From positions 62,001 to 126,000 of the forward strand of contig CANLEQ010000003.1 in NCBI GenBank assembly GCA_947489705.1: a DNA stretch of 64,000 nt. Reading direction: 5' to 3'. The position numbers were made by a program, and so were the translations under genes. Under the pieces are notes generated by a model. It was given only the letters and a program-made list of their open reading frames with translations. It made no database searches and had not been told where the DNA came from. This DNA is from an uncultured Paracoccaceae bacterium (GTDB lineage: Bacteria; Pseudomonadota; Alphaproteobacteria; Rhodobacterales; Rhodobacteraceae). Below, in pieces: positions 1 to 8,749 of the stretch. How positions within the stretch are numbered: position 1 is the stretch's first letter; each line of letters starts with the position of its first letter.

Positions 1-447
1 GCGCAGGTTGTAGACCGCGAGCCCGTAGATCCCCGCGAGCAGAACCGCGACACCGGCCCATTGCCCCGCCGTGAACCGCTCGCCGAAGACGATGGAGGCG
101 CCGATCACCGTGAAGAGCGGCCCGGTTCCGCGGACCACCGGATAGACGACCGTGAACGCCCCCTTGGTGTAGCAGAAGGCCTGCGCCACCTTGTAGCACA
201 GGTGAATGCAGAAGGCGCCCGCGAAGATCGGCCACATATGCGGCTCGGGCCAGGGAACGACGAAGAGCGCGAATGGCGCGGCCATCACGCCGTAGCTCGC
301 ATCGATCGCCATGCGGCTGATCCACGGATCGTGGCGTCCCTTCTGCAGCGCGCCGAACACCGCGTGCAGGATCGCCGCGAAAAGCGCGAGCGCCAGGGCC
401 AGCCGGTGTCCCTCAACGGTCCCTTCCAGCGCGATCAGCCAGTCCAT
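1..447 (-). CDS. EamA/DMT-family transporter, partial (3' end outside window)
   Basis: The visible 149 residues are the N-terminal part of an EamA-type drug/metabolite transporter, an inner-membrane permease. Hydrophobic helices can be seen near residues 15-33, 51-65, 71-90, 98-121 and 129-146, and YPVVRGTGPLF (102-112) is the Tyr-Pro...Arg...Pro pattern typical of EamA repeats. The gene runs off the left edge, so the second EamA repeat is not seen. It is divergent from the MgtC-like gene, with 66 bases between the starts. The family call rests on helix pattern and motif; the substrate cannot be told. Confidence 0.75.
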   Translation of the reverse strand, partial: MDWLIALEGTVEGHRLALALALFAAILHAVFGALQKGRHDPWISRMAIDASYGVMAAPFALFVVPWPEPHMWPIFAGAFCIHLCYKVAQAFCYTKGAFTVVYPVVRGTGPLFTVIGASIVFGERFTAGQWAGVAVLLAGIYGLAVYNLR

Positions 448-513
448 CAGGGCGCCTGGAACGCGGGTCGGTCCGCGCCGTTGGAATCACAGCGACAAGG
501 GAGGCCCCGCGAC

Positions 514-1014
514 ATGACCGACACGATCCTGGCGGACCTGCAACAATCCTTCGGCACGCTGCCAACCGCCGCCGATGCGATCCGGCTGATCGCGGCGCTG
601 ATCCTCGGCGGCGCCGTCGGCTGGGAACGCGAGTACCGCGACAAGCCTGCCGGGCTGCGCACCCACATGCTGGTCTCGATCGCCGCCTGCCTCTTCATCC
701 TCGTGGGCCGGCATCTGGGGTCGATGGATTTCGGCACGCCCGACCAGATGCGGATCGATCCGCTGCGCCTGATCGAGGCTGTGACGGCCGGCGTCGCCTT
801 CCTGGCCGCGGGCCTGATCTTCACCGCGGGCGGTCGCGTGCGCAACATCACCACCGGCGCGTCGCTCTGGCTTTGCGGGGCGATCGGCCTGGCCTGCGGT
901 ACCGGCGAGGTATGGCTGGCGATCCTCGCGACGCTGATGGTGGTCATCGTCCTGTCGGTTCTCGGCGCCATCGAGCGGCGCAGAGCGCGGCTCGAGGCCG
1001 AGGGGTCGGAGTGA
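514..1014 (+). CDS. MgtC/SapB-family membrane protein
   Basis: A 166-residue inner-membrane protein of the MgtC/SapB family. The family signature GWEREYRDKPAGLRTHMLV is at residues 36-54, after a first helix (about 23-37); further helices lie near 51-66, 88-105, 113-127 and 131-150. Members are linked to magnesium limitation or virulence in enterobacteria, but many environmental members have no known role, and this one lacks the C-terminal soluble domain of true MgtC. The ATG at 514 is preceded by AAGGGAGG, a strong ribosome site. It converges on ftsY with 3 bases between the stops. Confidence 0.85.
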   Translation: MTDTILADLQQSFGTLPTAADAIRLIAALILGGAVGWEREYRDKPAGLRTHMLVSIAACLFILVGRHLGSMDFGTPDQMRIDPLRLIEAVTAGVAFLAAGLIFTAGGRVRNITTGASLWLCGAIGLACGTGEVWLAILATLMVVIVLSVLGAIERRRARLEAEGSE

Positions 1015-1017
1015 GCA

Positions 1018-2313
1018 TCAGGCATCGGCCCCGGTCAGGGCGGCGGCGAATTCCTGCGGATCGAACGGCGCCAGGTCGTCGATCTGTTCGCCCACGCCGA
1101 TCGCGTGGATCGGCAGCCCGAACCGGTCGGCCAGCGCCACCAGAACCCCGCCCCGCGCCGTGCCGTCGAGCTTGGTCATCACCAGACCCGACACGTCGGC
1201 GAGCTTCTGGAACGTCTCGACCTGGCTCAGCGCGTTCTGACCGGTGGTGGCGTCGAGCACGAGGACGGTGTTGTGCGGCGCGTCGGGATCCTTCTTGCGG
1301 ATGACGCGGACGATCTTGGCGAGCTCTTCCATCAGGTCGGCGCGGTTCTGGAGCCGCCCGGCCGTGTCGATCAGCAGGAGGTCCGCGCCCTCGGCCTCGG
1401 CGCGGGTCATCGCGTCGAAGGCGAGGCTGGCCGGATCGCTTCCGTGCGGGGCCGTCATGACCGGCACGCCCGCGCGGTCGCCCCAGATCTGGAGCTGTTC
1501 GACGGCGGCCGCGCGGAACGTGTCGCCGGCCGCGATGACGACGCTCTTGCCGGCGGCGCGGAACTGGCTGGCGAGCTTGCCGATCGTCGTGGTCTTGCCC
1601 GAGCCGTTGACGCCCACGACCAGCACGACCTGCGGCGTCTTGGCGTAGATCGGCAGCGGTCGTGCCACGGGCTCCATGATCCGTGCGATCTCGTCGGCCA
1701 GCAGCGCCTTGATCTCGGCCGTCGAGACGCGCCGGCCGAACCGTCCCTCGGCCATGTTCGCGGTCACCCGCGCCGCGGTCTCGACGCCCATGTCGGCGGT
1801 GATGAGCAGATCCTCGAGCTGCTCCAGCATGTCGTCGTCGAGCGGCCGTCGCATGACCGGCGCCGCGGCGGGCGCGCCGCGCCCGAAGAGCCGGCCGATC
1901 ATGCCGCCCGACTGGCGCGCGGCGGGCGGGCTGTCGTCGGGGATCTCGATCGGCGTGGGGGCCGTGGGAACCTCGGGCGGCGGCGTCTGTTCGGGCAGCT
2001 CGGTCGGTACGGGCGCGGGCGCGGGATCGCCCGGCCGGGGGAAGGGATCGGGGGCCGGCGGCGGGCCCGGATCGGGCTGCGGCGGGGGCGGCGCCGGGTC
2101 GGGCTCGGGTTCGGGGTCCGGTTCGGGGGCCGGATCGGGGCCGGGTGGCGGCGAGGGATCGGGCTCGGGGCCGGGTTCGGGCGACGCGACCGCCTCGGGG
2201 ATCTCGTCCTCCGGCGCGGTATCACCCCCCTCCTCGACGATCGAATCGATGCCCTCGTCGAGTTTCGACGACGATTTGAAGAGTTTCGATTTCAGCTTGT
2301 TGAAAAACGACAT
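1018..2313 (-). CDS. ftsY: Signal recognition particle receptor FtsY
   Basis: The SRP receptor GTPase that docks ribosome-SRP complexes at the inner membrane, 431 residues. The start at 2313 gives MSFFNKLKSKLFKSS, a basic amphipathic N-terminus that suits membrane targeting; an ATG nine codons upstream is less likely. Residues 34-130 form an acidic, proline-rich A domain built of PDPxPEP-like units. The NG domain follows: helical N domain from about 155, P-loop GVNGSGKT at 234-241, then DTFRAAAVEQL, the G3 motif DTAGR, and TKLDGTARGG. The C-terminal GVGEQIDDLAPFD motif is typical of FtsY. The catalytic part is complete; only the low-complexity A domain is unusual. Confidence 0.97.
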   Translation of the reverse strand: MSFFNKLKSKLFKSSSKLDEGIDSIVEEGGDTAPEDEIPEAVASPEPGPEPDPSPPPGPDPAPEPDPEPEPDPAPPPPQPDPGPPPAPDPFPRPGDPAPAPVPTELPEQTPPPEVPTAPTPIEIPDDSPPAARQSGGMIGRLFGRGAPAAAPVMRRPLDDDMLEQLEDLLITADMGVETAARVTANMAEGRFGRRVSTAEIKALLADEIARIMEPVARPLPIYAKTPQVVLVVGVNGSGKTTTIGKLASQFRAAGKSVVIAAGDTFRAAAVEQLQIWGDRAGVPVMTAPHGSDPASLAFDAMTRAEAEGADLLLIDTAGRLQNRADLMEELAKIVRVIRKKDPDAPHNTVLVLDATTGQNALSQVETFQKLADVSGLVMTKLDGTARGGVLVALADRFGLPIHAIGVGEQIDDLAPFDPQEFAAALTGADA

Positions 2314-2449
2314 GAGCCTGCCTCCGGAGCTGCCTTTCACTTAAGTCAGGCATCCGCATATGGAAACCCGGCACCGGGCACGGCGAAAAATGTGGGCCCG
2401 GCGCGGGCGCCATCTGGATCGGGACGCGCAGCCGTGTCAGGATCGGCGC

Positions 2450-2845
2450 ATGAAACCGATCGCCCTTTGCCTCCTCCTCGCCACGACCGCACCCGCGTTG
2501 GCGCAAACGCCCATGAGTGCGGCGGAATTCGAGGATTACGTCACCGGCCGCACGCTTTATTACGAATCGGGCGGGATCGCGTTCGGCGTCGAGGAGTATC
2601 ACCCCGGCCGCGAAGTGCGCTGGTCGTTTCTCGACGACGAGTGCAAGGAAGGGACCTGGTATCCGCAGGGCGAGCAGATCTGCTTCGAATATACCGACGG
2701 CACCGGCCCGCAATGCTGGACCTTCTTTCTCGAGGGCGGCGGGCTGATGGCGCGATTCGGAGAGGATCCGCCGGGATCGGAGCTTTACGAGACCCGCGCC
2801 AGCGACGAGCCGCTGCAATGTCCGGGCCCGAAGGTCGGCGTCTGA
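2450..2845 (+). CDS. Small secreted protein, function unknown
   Basis: A 131-residue protein with a clear signal peptide (MKPIALCLLLATTAPALA, cleavage probable after residue 18), so it is likely periplasmic. The mature part is rich in aromatic residues and glycine, with GRTLYYESGG, a motif running EGTWYPQGEQICFEYTDG and then QCWTFF; the paired cysteines could form a disulphide. The pattern resembles small periplasmic proteins annotated DUF995 in alphaproteobacteria, but I am not certain of that family. It sits alone between ftsY and xseA, divergent from ftsY and convergent with xseA. Confidence 0.7.
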   Translation: MKPIALCLLLATTAPALAQTPMSAAEFEDYVTGRTLYYESGGIAFGVEEYHPGREVRWSFLDDECKEGTWYPQGEQICFEYTDGTGPQCWTFFLEGGGLMARFGEDPPGSELYETRASDEPLQCPGPKVGV

Positions 2846-2864
2846 TCGCGTCGCCCGCGCCTTC

Positions 2865-4412
2865 TCAGAGCAGCTTGCCCTGCTCGGGAGGTTCGACGGG
2901 AGTGCTCTTCGCCTTGCGGGCCGGTTTCGGGCCGGGCACCATCCGGCCATCGGCGAATTCGATCTCCAGCGCGCGGGCCTGGCGCGCGGCCTCGGCCGAG
3001 GTGACGACGGCACCGTCGCCGCGCACCACGGCATAGCCGCGCGACAGGGTCGCCTCGTATCCGAGCGACAGACGCAGACGGTCCAGCGCGTCGAGCCTGC
3101 GGGTCTCGGCCTCGATCCTCAGGCGGACCGAGCGGGCCATCCGCGCGCCGTGATCGGACAGACGCTGCCGGATGCGAAGGGCATCCCGCGGCGGGGTCTG
3201 CCGGTCGAATTCGAGCACGCGCCGCGCCAGCCGGTCGCGCCCGGACGCCACCGCCCGGAGCAGCGCCGGCGAGAGGCGCGCGGCGCTGCCGGCAAGCCGG
3301 CGCTGCCGCTCGGCAAGACCCTGACGCAGCGTGGCCGGACGCAGGCCCGCCCCGATCTCGCTCAAACGCGCGCGGCGCCGGGCGAGCATGCGGTCGCGCC
3401 CGGCCTCGAGGCGGTGGTCGAGGATGTCGAGCCGCTGCCGCGCCGCGGTGAGCAGCGTGTCGGCCCGCGGCATCGCACGCGCGAGCGTGTCGACGTGCCG
3501 GCGGCGATCCGACATGCCGCGGGTGAGCGATCGGATCAGGCGCTGTCCCTGCCCGTCGAGCCATGCCTGGAGCTCGGAGCGGACCGGCACGGCGAGCTCG
3601 GCCGCGGCGGTGGGCGTCGGGGCGCGCCGGTCGGAGACGTAGTCGATGAGCGTGGTGTCGGTCTCGTGCCCGACGGCCGAGATCAGGGGGATGTCGCTGG
3701 CGGCGGCGGCGCGCGCGACGATCTCTTCGTTGAAGCCCCAGAGATCCTCGATCGAGCCGCCGCCGCGGGCCACGATGATCAGGTCCGGACGCGGAACCGC
3801 GCCGTCCGGCGCGAGCGCGTTGAAGCCCGCGATCGCGCGCGCGACCTGCGCCGCGCAGTCGCGGCCCTGCACCGCGACGGGCCAGACGACCACGCGCCGC
3901 GGGAACCGTTCGCGCAGGCGGTGCAGGATGTCGCGAATCACGGCGCCCGAGGGCGAGGTGACGACCCCGATCACATCCGGAAGGTAGGGAAGCGGACGCT
4001 TGCGCTGCGGATCGAAGAGCCCCTCGGATTGCAGCTGGGTCTTGCGCCGCTCCAGCATCGCCATGAGGGCCCCGACACCGGCCGGGCGCAATTCCTCGAC
4101 ATTGAGCTGGTACTTCGATTGCGAGCCGAAGGTGGTGAGGCGTCCGGTCGCGACCACCTCCATCCCCTCTTCGGGCCGCGCAGTCAGCCGGCCGGCCTGC
4201 CCCTTCCACGCGACCGAGGCGAGCACGCTGCGGTCGTCCTTGATGTCAAAGTAGAGATGCCCGGAGCGCGCGACGAAGACGCGCCCCACCTCGCCCTTGA
4301 TGCGGACGCGGCCGAACTCGCCCTCGAGCACGCGTTTCACCGCACCGGAAATCTCCGAGACGGTGTATTCATGCGCGTTCTCGCCGGGATCGGGATCGTC
4401 GAGCAGGTCCAT
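2865..4412 (-). CDS. xseA: Exodeoxyribonuclease VII large subunit
   Basis: Large subunit of exonuclease VII, which degrades single-stranded DNA to oligonucleotides and acts in repair; 515 residues. An N-terminal OB-fold region covers YTVSEISGAVKRVLEGEFGRVRIKGEVG. The nuclease core carries the hallmark stretches GVVTSPSGAVIRDILHRL, RGGGSIEDLWGFNEE and SAVGHETDTTLIDYVSDRRA. A long arginine/alanine-rich coiled-coil region follows, then the family's C-terminal LSRGYAVVRGDG. The start at 4412 (MDLLDDPD) is preferred because the upstream extension is not family-like. It is divergent from purD. The small subunit xseB is not in the window. Confidence 0.95.
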   Translation of the reverse strand: MDLLDDPDPGENAHEYTVSEISGAVKRVLEGEFGRVRIKGEVGRVFVARSGHLYFDIKDDRSVLASVAWKGQAGRLTARPEEGMEVVATGRLTTFGSQSKYQLNVEELRPAGVGALMAMLERRKTQLQSEGLFDPQRKRPLPYLPDVIGVVTSPSGAVIRDILHRLRERFPRRVVVWPVAVQGRDCAAQVARAIAGFNALAPDGAVPRPDLIIVARGGGSIEDLWGFNEEIVARAAAASDIPLISAVGHETDTTLIDYVSDRRAPTPTAAAELAVPVRSELQAWLDGQGQRLIRSLTRGMSDRRRHVDTLARAMPRADTLLTAARQRLDILDHRLEAGRDRMLARRRARLSEIGAGLRPATLRQGLAERQRRLAGSAARLSPALLRAVASGRDRLARRVLEFDRQTPPRDALRIRQRLSDHGARMARSVRLRIEAETRRLDALDRLRLSLGYEATLSRGYAVVRGDGAVVTSAEAARQARALEIEFADGRMVPGPKPARKAKSTPVEPPEQGKLL

Positions 4413-4596
4413 GCGACGCAGGATAGGGGGGCGGTCCGGACGGCGCAAGCAAGCGGCAAGGCGTGCCGCCCGTGGCGAAGGGCGGAATTCGAGTATTTAG
4501 AGACAGATGAAGAGCGGCGGATTCCCCGGCGCGCGCTTTTCTTCGGGTCGCGCGGCGGCTATTGCGGCATCGAGACGAATTATCGGAGCGGCGGGC

Positions 4597-5859
4597 ATGA
4601 ACATTCTGATCCTTGGCAGCGGCGGGCGCGAACATGCGTTGGCCTGGGCCGCGTTGCAGAACCCCAAATGCGACCGCCTGATCGTGGCCCCGGGCAATGC
4701 GGGGATCGCCGGGATTGCCGAGATCGCGACGCTCGACATCGAGGATGGCGATGCGGTGGCGGGCTTCGCCGCCGAGAATGCGGTCGATTTCGTCATCATC
4801 GGCCCCGAGGCGCCGTTGGCGCGCGGCGTCGCGGACCGGTTGCGCGCGGCGGGGGTCAGCGTGTTCGGACCCGATGCGGCGGCGGCGATGCTCGAGACCT
4901 CGAAGACCTTCACTAAGGAGATCTGCGACGCGGCGGGCGTTCCGACCGCACGCTGGGCGCGGTTCGACGCGGCCGAGCCGGCCCATGCGCATGTCGAGGC
5001 CGAAGGGGCCCCGATCGTGGTCAAGTCCGACGGCCTCGCGGCCGGCAAGGGCGTCGTTGTCGCCGAGACCACCGCCGAAGCCCATGCCGCCATCGACGCC
5101 AATTTCGACGGCGATGGCGGTGCGGCGGTCGTGATCGAGGAGTTCATGACCGGCGAGGAGGCATCGTTCTTCGTACTGGTCGACGGCACGACGATCCTGC
5201 CCTTCGGCACCGCGCAGGACCACAAGCGGGCGGGAGACGGCGATACCGGGCCCAATACGGGCGGCATGGGCGCGTATTCCCCGGCCCCGATCATGACGCC
5301 CGACGTGACGGAGGCGGCGGTGGAGCGGATCATCCGTCCGGTCGTGGACGAGATGGCGCGCCGCGGCACGCCCTATCGCGGGATCCTCTATGCGGGGCTG
5401 ATGATCGAGGACGGCGCGCCGCGGCTCGTGGAGTTCAACGCGCGGTTCGGCGATCCCGAATGCCAAGTGCTGATGATGCGGCTCGGCGCACAGGCGCTCG
5501 ACGCGATGCTGGCCTGCGCCGAAGGCCGGCTCGGGGAGGCGCGGGTCGCCTGGGCGTCGGACCACGCCCTGACCGTCGTGATGGCGGCCCGCGGCTATCC
5601 CGGGCCCTACGAGAAGGGCGATGCGATCGGCGGGCTCGACGCGCTGACCGGCACGTCGTCGCAGATGGTGTTCCATGCCGGCACCGCATTGGCCCAAGGG
5701 GGTGCGGTCGTGGCGCAGGGCGGCCGCGTGCTCGGCGTGACCGCACGCGGACGCGACCTCATGCAGGCGCGCGAGCGGGCCTATGCGATGTGCGACGCCA
5801 TCGACTGGCCGGGGGGATATTTCCGGCGCGATATCGGCTGGCGCGCGCTCCGGACCTGA
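4597..5859 (+). CDS. purD: Phosphoribosylamine--glycine ligase
   Basis: GAR synthetase joins glycine to 5-phosphoribosylamine with ATP, the second step of purine synthesis. The 420-residue protein has the usual length. It starts MNILILGSGGREHALAW, the N-terminal PurD signature; the ATP-grasp part shows SDGLAAGKGV and HKRAGDGDTGPNTGGMGAY, and VEFNARFGDPECQ carries metal-binding residues. The ATG at 4597 is chosen because the upstream in-frame extension is not family-like. The 32-base gap to the nitroreductase gene downstream suggests possible co-transcription. xseA is divergent. Confidence 0.96.
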   Translation: MNILILGSGGREHALAWAALQNPKCDRLIVAPGNAGIAGIAEIATLDIEDGDAVAGFAAENAVDFVIIGPEAPLARGVADRLRAAGVSVFGPDAAAAMLETSKTFTKEICDAAGVPTARWARFDAAEPAHAHVEAEGAPIVVKSDGLAAGKGVVVAETTAEAHAAIDANFDGDGGAAVVIEEFMTGEEASFFVLVDGTTILPFGTAQDHKRAGDGDTGPNTGGMGAYSPAPIMTPDVTEAAVERIIRPVVDEMARRGTPYRGILYAGLMIEDGAPRLVEFNARFGDPECQVLMMRLGAQALDAMLACAEGRLGEARVAWASDHALTVVMAARGYPGPYEKGDAIGGLDALTGTSSQMVFHAGTALAQGGAVVAQGGRVLGVTARGRDLMQARERAYAMCDAIDWPGGYFRRDIGWRALRT

Positions 5860-5891
5860 TCGCCCGACTTCCTCCGCCGAAAGGACAGCCC

Positions 5892-6470
5892 ATGCCCGAC
5901 CCCAATCCCGCAGCACTCGACTTCCTGCTGACCCGCCGCTCGCGGCCGGCCAAGACGCTGGGCCTGCCGGTGCCCGACCGCGCCGCGCTCGCGCCCATTC
6001 TCGAGGCGGGATTGCGCAGCCCCGATCACAAGAAGCTCGAGCCGTGGCGCCTGATCGTGCTGAACGGCGCGGCGCTGATGCGCCTGTCGCAGCTGATCCC
6101 GGATCGCGGTCTGGCCCTGAGCTATCCCCCCGAGGAGATCGACAAGCAGGTCGCGCAATATGCCAATGCCGATCTCGCCGTCGCGGTCGTGGTGAGCCCG
6201 CAACCCTCGCCGCAGGTGCCCGAATCCGAGCAGGCGCTGTCGGCCGGGGCGGTCTGCCTGCAGATCCTCAACGCGGCGCTGGCCTCGGGCTGGGGCGCGA
6301 ACTGGCTCAGCGGCTGGGCGAGCCACGATCCGGTCTTCGCCCGCGAGGGGCTGGGACTGGCCGAGGGCGAATGGATCGCGGGCTTCATCCATATCGGCAC
6401 GGAAAGCAGCGCGCCGCCCGAACGGCCCCGCCCCGATCCATCGGCCAAGATCACCTGGATGGACGATTGA
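5892..6470 (+). CDS. Nitroreductase-family protein (YdjA-like)
   Basis: A 192-residue FMN-dependent nitroreductase of the short YdjA-like group. LTRRSRPAKTLG near the N-terminus and LRSPDHKKLEPWRLIVL are the FMN-phosphate-binding motifs, and GWGANWLSGW is the family's isoalloxazine-side loop. Such enzymes use NAD(P)H to reduce nitro compounds or quinones; the natural substrate is unknown. An AAGGAC ribosome site precedes the ATG. The gene after it starts within its stop codon region (TTGA), suggesting coupled translation. Confidence 0.88.
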   Translation: MPDPNPAALDFLLTRRSRPAKTLGLPVPDRAALAPILEAGLRSPDHKKLEPWRLIVLNGAALMRLSQLIPDRGLALSYPPEEIDKQVAQYANADLAVAVVVSPQPSPQVPESEQALSAGAVCLQILNAALASGWGANWLSGWASHDPVFAREGLGLAEGEWIAGFIHIGTESSAPPERPRPDPSAKITWMDD

Positions 6471-7195
6471 GGGCGGTCACGGATGCGGGCCGTGCGGTGG
6501 CGCAACTCGGGGACCCCGCGTTCCGGAGCGTACTGCTGCGCGGCATCGGGCTGACCCTGGTGCTTCTGGCGGGGTTCATCGCGGCGACGGTCTGGGCGCT
6601 CGGCTGGCTGATCCCGGACCGGTTCGCCCTGCCCTGGATCGGCGAGATCTCATGGCTCGACGATGCCGTGTCGTGGTCGTCGGTGCCGCTTCTGCTGTTC
6701 CTGTCGACGTTCCTGATGATCCCGGTGGCTTCGGCCTTCACGTCGCTCTTTCTCGATGACGTCACGGATGCGGTCGAGGCGCGGCATTACCCGCACCTCT
6801 CCCCGGCGCCGCGATTGTCGGTGCTGCAGGGCCTGCGCGACGGGGCGACGTTCCTGGGCGTTCTGGCGCTGGCCAATGTCGCGGCCTTCGCGGCCTATCT
6901 CGCCCTGCCGCCCGCAGCACCCTTCATCTTCTTCGCGCTCAACGGATATCTGCTCGGGCGGGAATACTTTCAGCTCATCGCGGCGCGGCGGCTCGGCCCT
7001 TCGGGGGCACGGCGGCTACGGCGTCGCCACGCGCTCGGGATCTGGGCGACGGGCTGCCTGATGGCGGTGCCGCTGGTCGTTCCGGTCATGGGGCTGGTCG
7101 TCCCGGTTCTGGGGGCCGCGACCTTCACCCATCTGTTTCACCGGCTACCGGACGCGGATCCAGCCGGTCGAACCAGTCGATATCGCGAACACTGA
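6467..7195 (+). CDS. EI24-domain (CysZ-like) membrane protein
   Basis: A roughly 242-residue integral membrane protein of the EI24 family, which includes the sulphate permease CysZ. Hydrophobic segments lie near residues 22-46, 65-90, 124-148 and 191-222, and the family motif PFIFFALNGYLLGREYF is clear. No cysteine-synthesis genes are nearby, so a sulphate role is not supported by context. No ATG is placed well: TTG at 6467 overlaps the nitroreductase stop by 4 bases, and GTG at 6497 is the alternative. Its 3' end overlaps the convergent DUF1467 gene by 71 bases. Confidence 0.8.
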   Translation: MRAVTDAGRAVAQLGDPAFRSVLLRGIGLTLVLLAGFIAATVWALGWLIPDRFALPWIGEISWLDDAVSWSSVPLLLFLSTFLMIPVASAFTSLFLDDVTDAVEARHYPHLSPAPRLSVLQGLRDGATFLGVLALANVAAFAAYLALPPAAPFIFFALNGYLLGREYFQLIAARRLGPSGARRLRRRHALGIWATGCLMAVPLVVPVMGLVVPVLGAATFTHLFHRLPDADPAGRTSRYREH

Positions 7196-7421
7196 TCCAG
7201 TTCGACGTGATGACCACGAAGAGCGCGATCCAGATCACGACCGAGATCGCCGTGACCCAGCGCGCCGTGCGCCACATGTTGGTCGAGGCGGGCGAGCCGG
7301 CATGGGTGCCGGGCACGATCTCGCCCTCGTCGCCCTGGGTCCTGAGACCGATCGGCAACGCCACGAAGAGCACCATGAACCAGGTCACGGCGAAGAGGAC
7401 GATGGCGGATGTGATGCTCAT
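7125..7421 (-). CDS. DUF1467-family small membrane protein
   Basis: A 98-residue protein with two membrane helices (about residues 4-25 and 55-76) around a polar loop holding LRTQGDEGEIVPGTHAGSPA, the recognisable core of DUF1467. This family is typical of alphaproteobacteria and its function is unknown. The ATG overlaps the stop of mce as ATGA, so the two are translationally coupled, an order I believe is conserved in Rhodobacterales. The C-terminal 24 codons lie antisense to the end of the EI24 gene. Confidence 0.82.
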   Translation of the reverse strand: MSITSAIVLFAVTWFMVLFVALPIGLRTQGDEGEIVPGTHAGSPASTNMWRTARWVTAISVVIWIALFVVITSNWISVRDIDWFDRLDPRPVAGETDG

Positions 7422-7822
7422 ACCTGCTCCAGTTCGATGAGACAGCCGTTGAAATCCTTGGGGTGCAGGAACAGCACCGGCTTGCCGTGGGCCCCGATCC
7501 GGGGGGCGCCGTCGCCGAGGATCCGGGCGCCCTGCGTCACGAGGCGGTCGCGCGCGTCGTGGATGTCGTCCACCTCGTAGCACACGTGATGGATGCCGCC
7601 CGACGGAGATTTCTCGAGAAACCGCGCGATCGGACTGTCGGGGCCCAGCGGGTACAGCAATTCGACCTTGGTATTGGGCAAGCTCACGAAGACCACCGTG
7701 ACGCCGTGCTCGGGTTCGTCCTGCGGGGGACCCACCTCGGCGCCGAGCATGCCGGCATATTGCGCCGCCGCGGCCGCGAGGTCCGGCACGGCTATGGCGA
7801 TGTGATTGAGGCGTCCGATCAT
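7418..7822 (-). CDS. mce: Methylmalonyl-CoA epimerase
   Basis: Interconverts the (2R) and (2S) forms of methylmalonyl-CoA, linking propionyl-CoA to succinyl-CoA. The 134-residue protein is a pair of glyoxalase-fold modules: it begins MIGRLNHIAIAVPDL (first metal His), continues with KVELLYPLG and GGIHHVCYEVDDI (second His pair), and ends with FLHPKDFNGCLIELEQ (final Glu). Residue pattern and length match bacterial Mce. It is the first gene of a two-gene unit with the DUF1467 gene. The ATG at 7822 is preferred over a longer upstream reading frame that is not family-like. Confidence 0.93.
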   Translation of the reverse strand: MIGRLNHIAIAVPDLAAAAAQYAGMLGAEVGPPQDEPEHGVTVVFVSLPNTKVELLYPLGPDSPIARFLEKSPSGGIHHVCYEVDDIHDARDRLVTQGARILGDGAPRIGAHGKPVLFLHPKDFNGCLIELEQV

Positions 7823-7941
7823 GGCAACGGCTTTCGCGCGAATGGTGGGGGACAATAGGCCGTGGCGCCTTGAGCCGCAACCGGGTCGGCGCTGCGCGAT
7901 TGCCGCGGGAATTAACACAATTTTAGGTAAAGAGGGTGTTG

Positions 7942-8694
7942 ATGGCTTCGCAAGCCACGGAGAACCCCATGCAAGAGATGCGCGACGAATTCCTCTTTCC
8001 CCGACGTCCGACCGCAGAACGCCCCCTTCTGGGCCAGACCGTCCTCGTCGTGGAGGATAGCCGCTTTGCCGGCGAGACGATGCGGCTGATGTGCCTGCGC
8101 GGCGGTGCGCGGATCCGCCGGGCCGACAGCCTGCGCTCCGCGGCCCGCCACCTGACGACCTACAGGCCAACGATCGTCATCGTCGATCTGGGCCTTCCCG
8201 ACGGATCCGGGGTCGACCTGATCCGGCAACTGGCCGGCGGCATGCCCCGCATTCCCTCCCTCCTCGCGGTCTCGGGCGACCCGACGCAGCAGGAAGCCGC
8301 CTTCGCGGCGGGGGCCGACGATTTCCTGCCCAAACCCTTCGGATCCGTGGCGGCGTTCCATGCGGCGATCCTGTCGCGGCTGCCGGAATGCGAACGCCCC
8401 CGCGGCCCCCGGATCGTCACGGACGAGATCGTGGCCGCGGATGCCGGCGCGCTCGGCGACGACTACGCGTTGATCGCCGACCTGCTGCAAAGCGATCACG
8501 AGGCGCAGGTGATGGATTACGCGCTGAGCTTCACGGTCAACCTTGCGCAGAGCATCGGCGATTCCGAATTGCTCGCGGCGGCGCGGCACCAGCAGGGCGC
8601 GTGCGCGGCTGGCGTGATGCGCGGCCCGGCGCATGCCGCGCTCGCCGATCTCATCCGCCGCCGCCTGACCCCGGGCGGGTCGGTCGCGGTCTAG
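7942..8694 (+). CDS. Response regulator with C-terminal helical region
   Basis: A 250-residue single-receiver response regulator. The receiver begins at TVLVVEDSRFAG (acidic pair E-D), has the phosphoacceptor Asp in IVDLGLPDGSG, and the conserved Lys in FLPKPFG. After the receiver there is no DNA-binding or enzyme domain, only about 100 mostly helical residues, some resembling a histidine phosphotransfer (Hpt) helix bundle but without an obvious His motif. Starts at 7942 (GAGGG upstream) and 7969 (GGAG upstream) are both possible. No histidine kinase is adjacent, so the partner is unknown. Confidence 0.8.
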   Translation: MASQATENPMQEMRDEFLFPRRPTAERPLLGQTVLVVEDSRFAGETMRLMCLRGGARIRRADSLRSAARHLTTYRPTIVIVDLGLPDGSGVDLIRQLAGGMPRIPSLLAVSGDPTQQEAAFAAGADDFLPKPFGSVAAFHAAILSRLPECERPRGPRIVTDEIVAADAGALGDDYALIADLLQSDHEAQVMDYALSFTVNLAQSIGDSELLAAARHQQGACAAGVMRGPAHAALADLIRRRLTPGGSVAV

Positions 8695-8706
8695 CGGCGC
8701 CCCGCC

Positions 8707-8749
8707 CGGGCTTCGTCGGCATCGGCCCCGGGGCGGCCGACGAAGCCCG
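8707..8749. terminator. Convergent-gene hairpin between the response regulator and aspS
   Basis: A perfect 14-bp inverted repeat (CGGGCTTCGTCGGC at 8707-8720 and its complement at 8736-8749, 15-base loop) fills the space between the stop of the response regulator at 8694 and the stop of aspS at 8752. It can act for both strands. No T-run follows on either side, so it may be a weak terminator or an mRNA 3'-end stabiliser. Confidence 0.6.

Noticed and set aside
1899-2225. Repeat-like GC-rich block in ftsY, possibly a CRISPR or tandem array
   Set aside because: The units are irregular, in frame and encode the Pro/Glu A domain of FtsY; there are no spacers or equal repeats.
4413-4596. A riboswitch in front of purD
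   Set aside because: The 184-base gap has no recognisable purine riboswitch core and no terminator hairpin.
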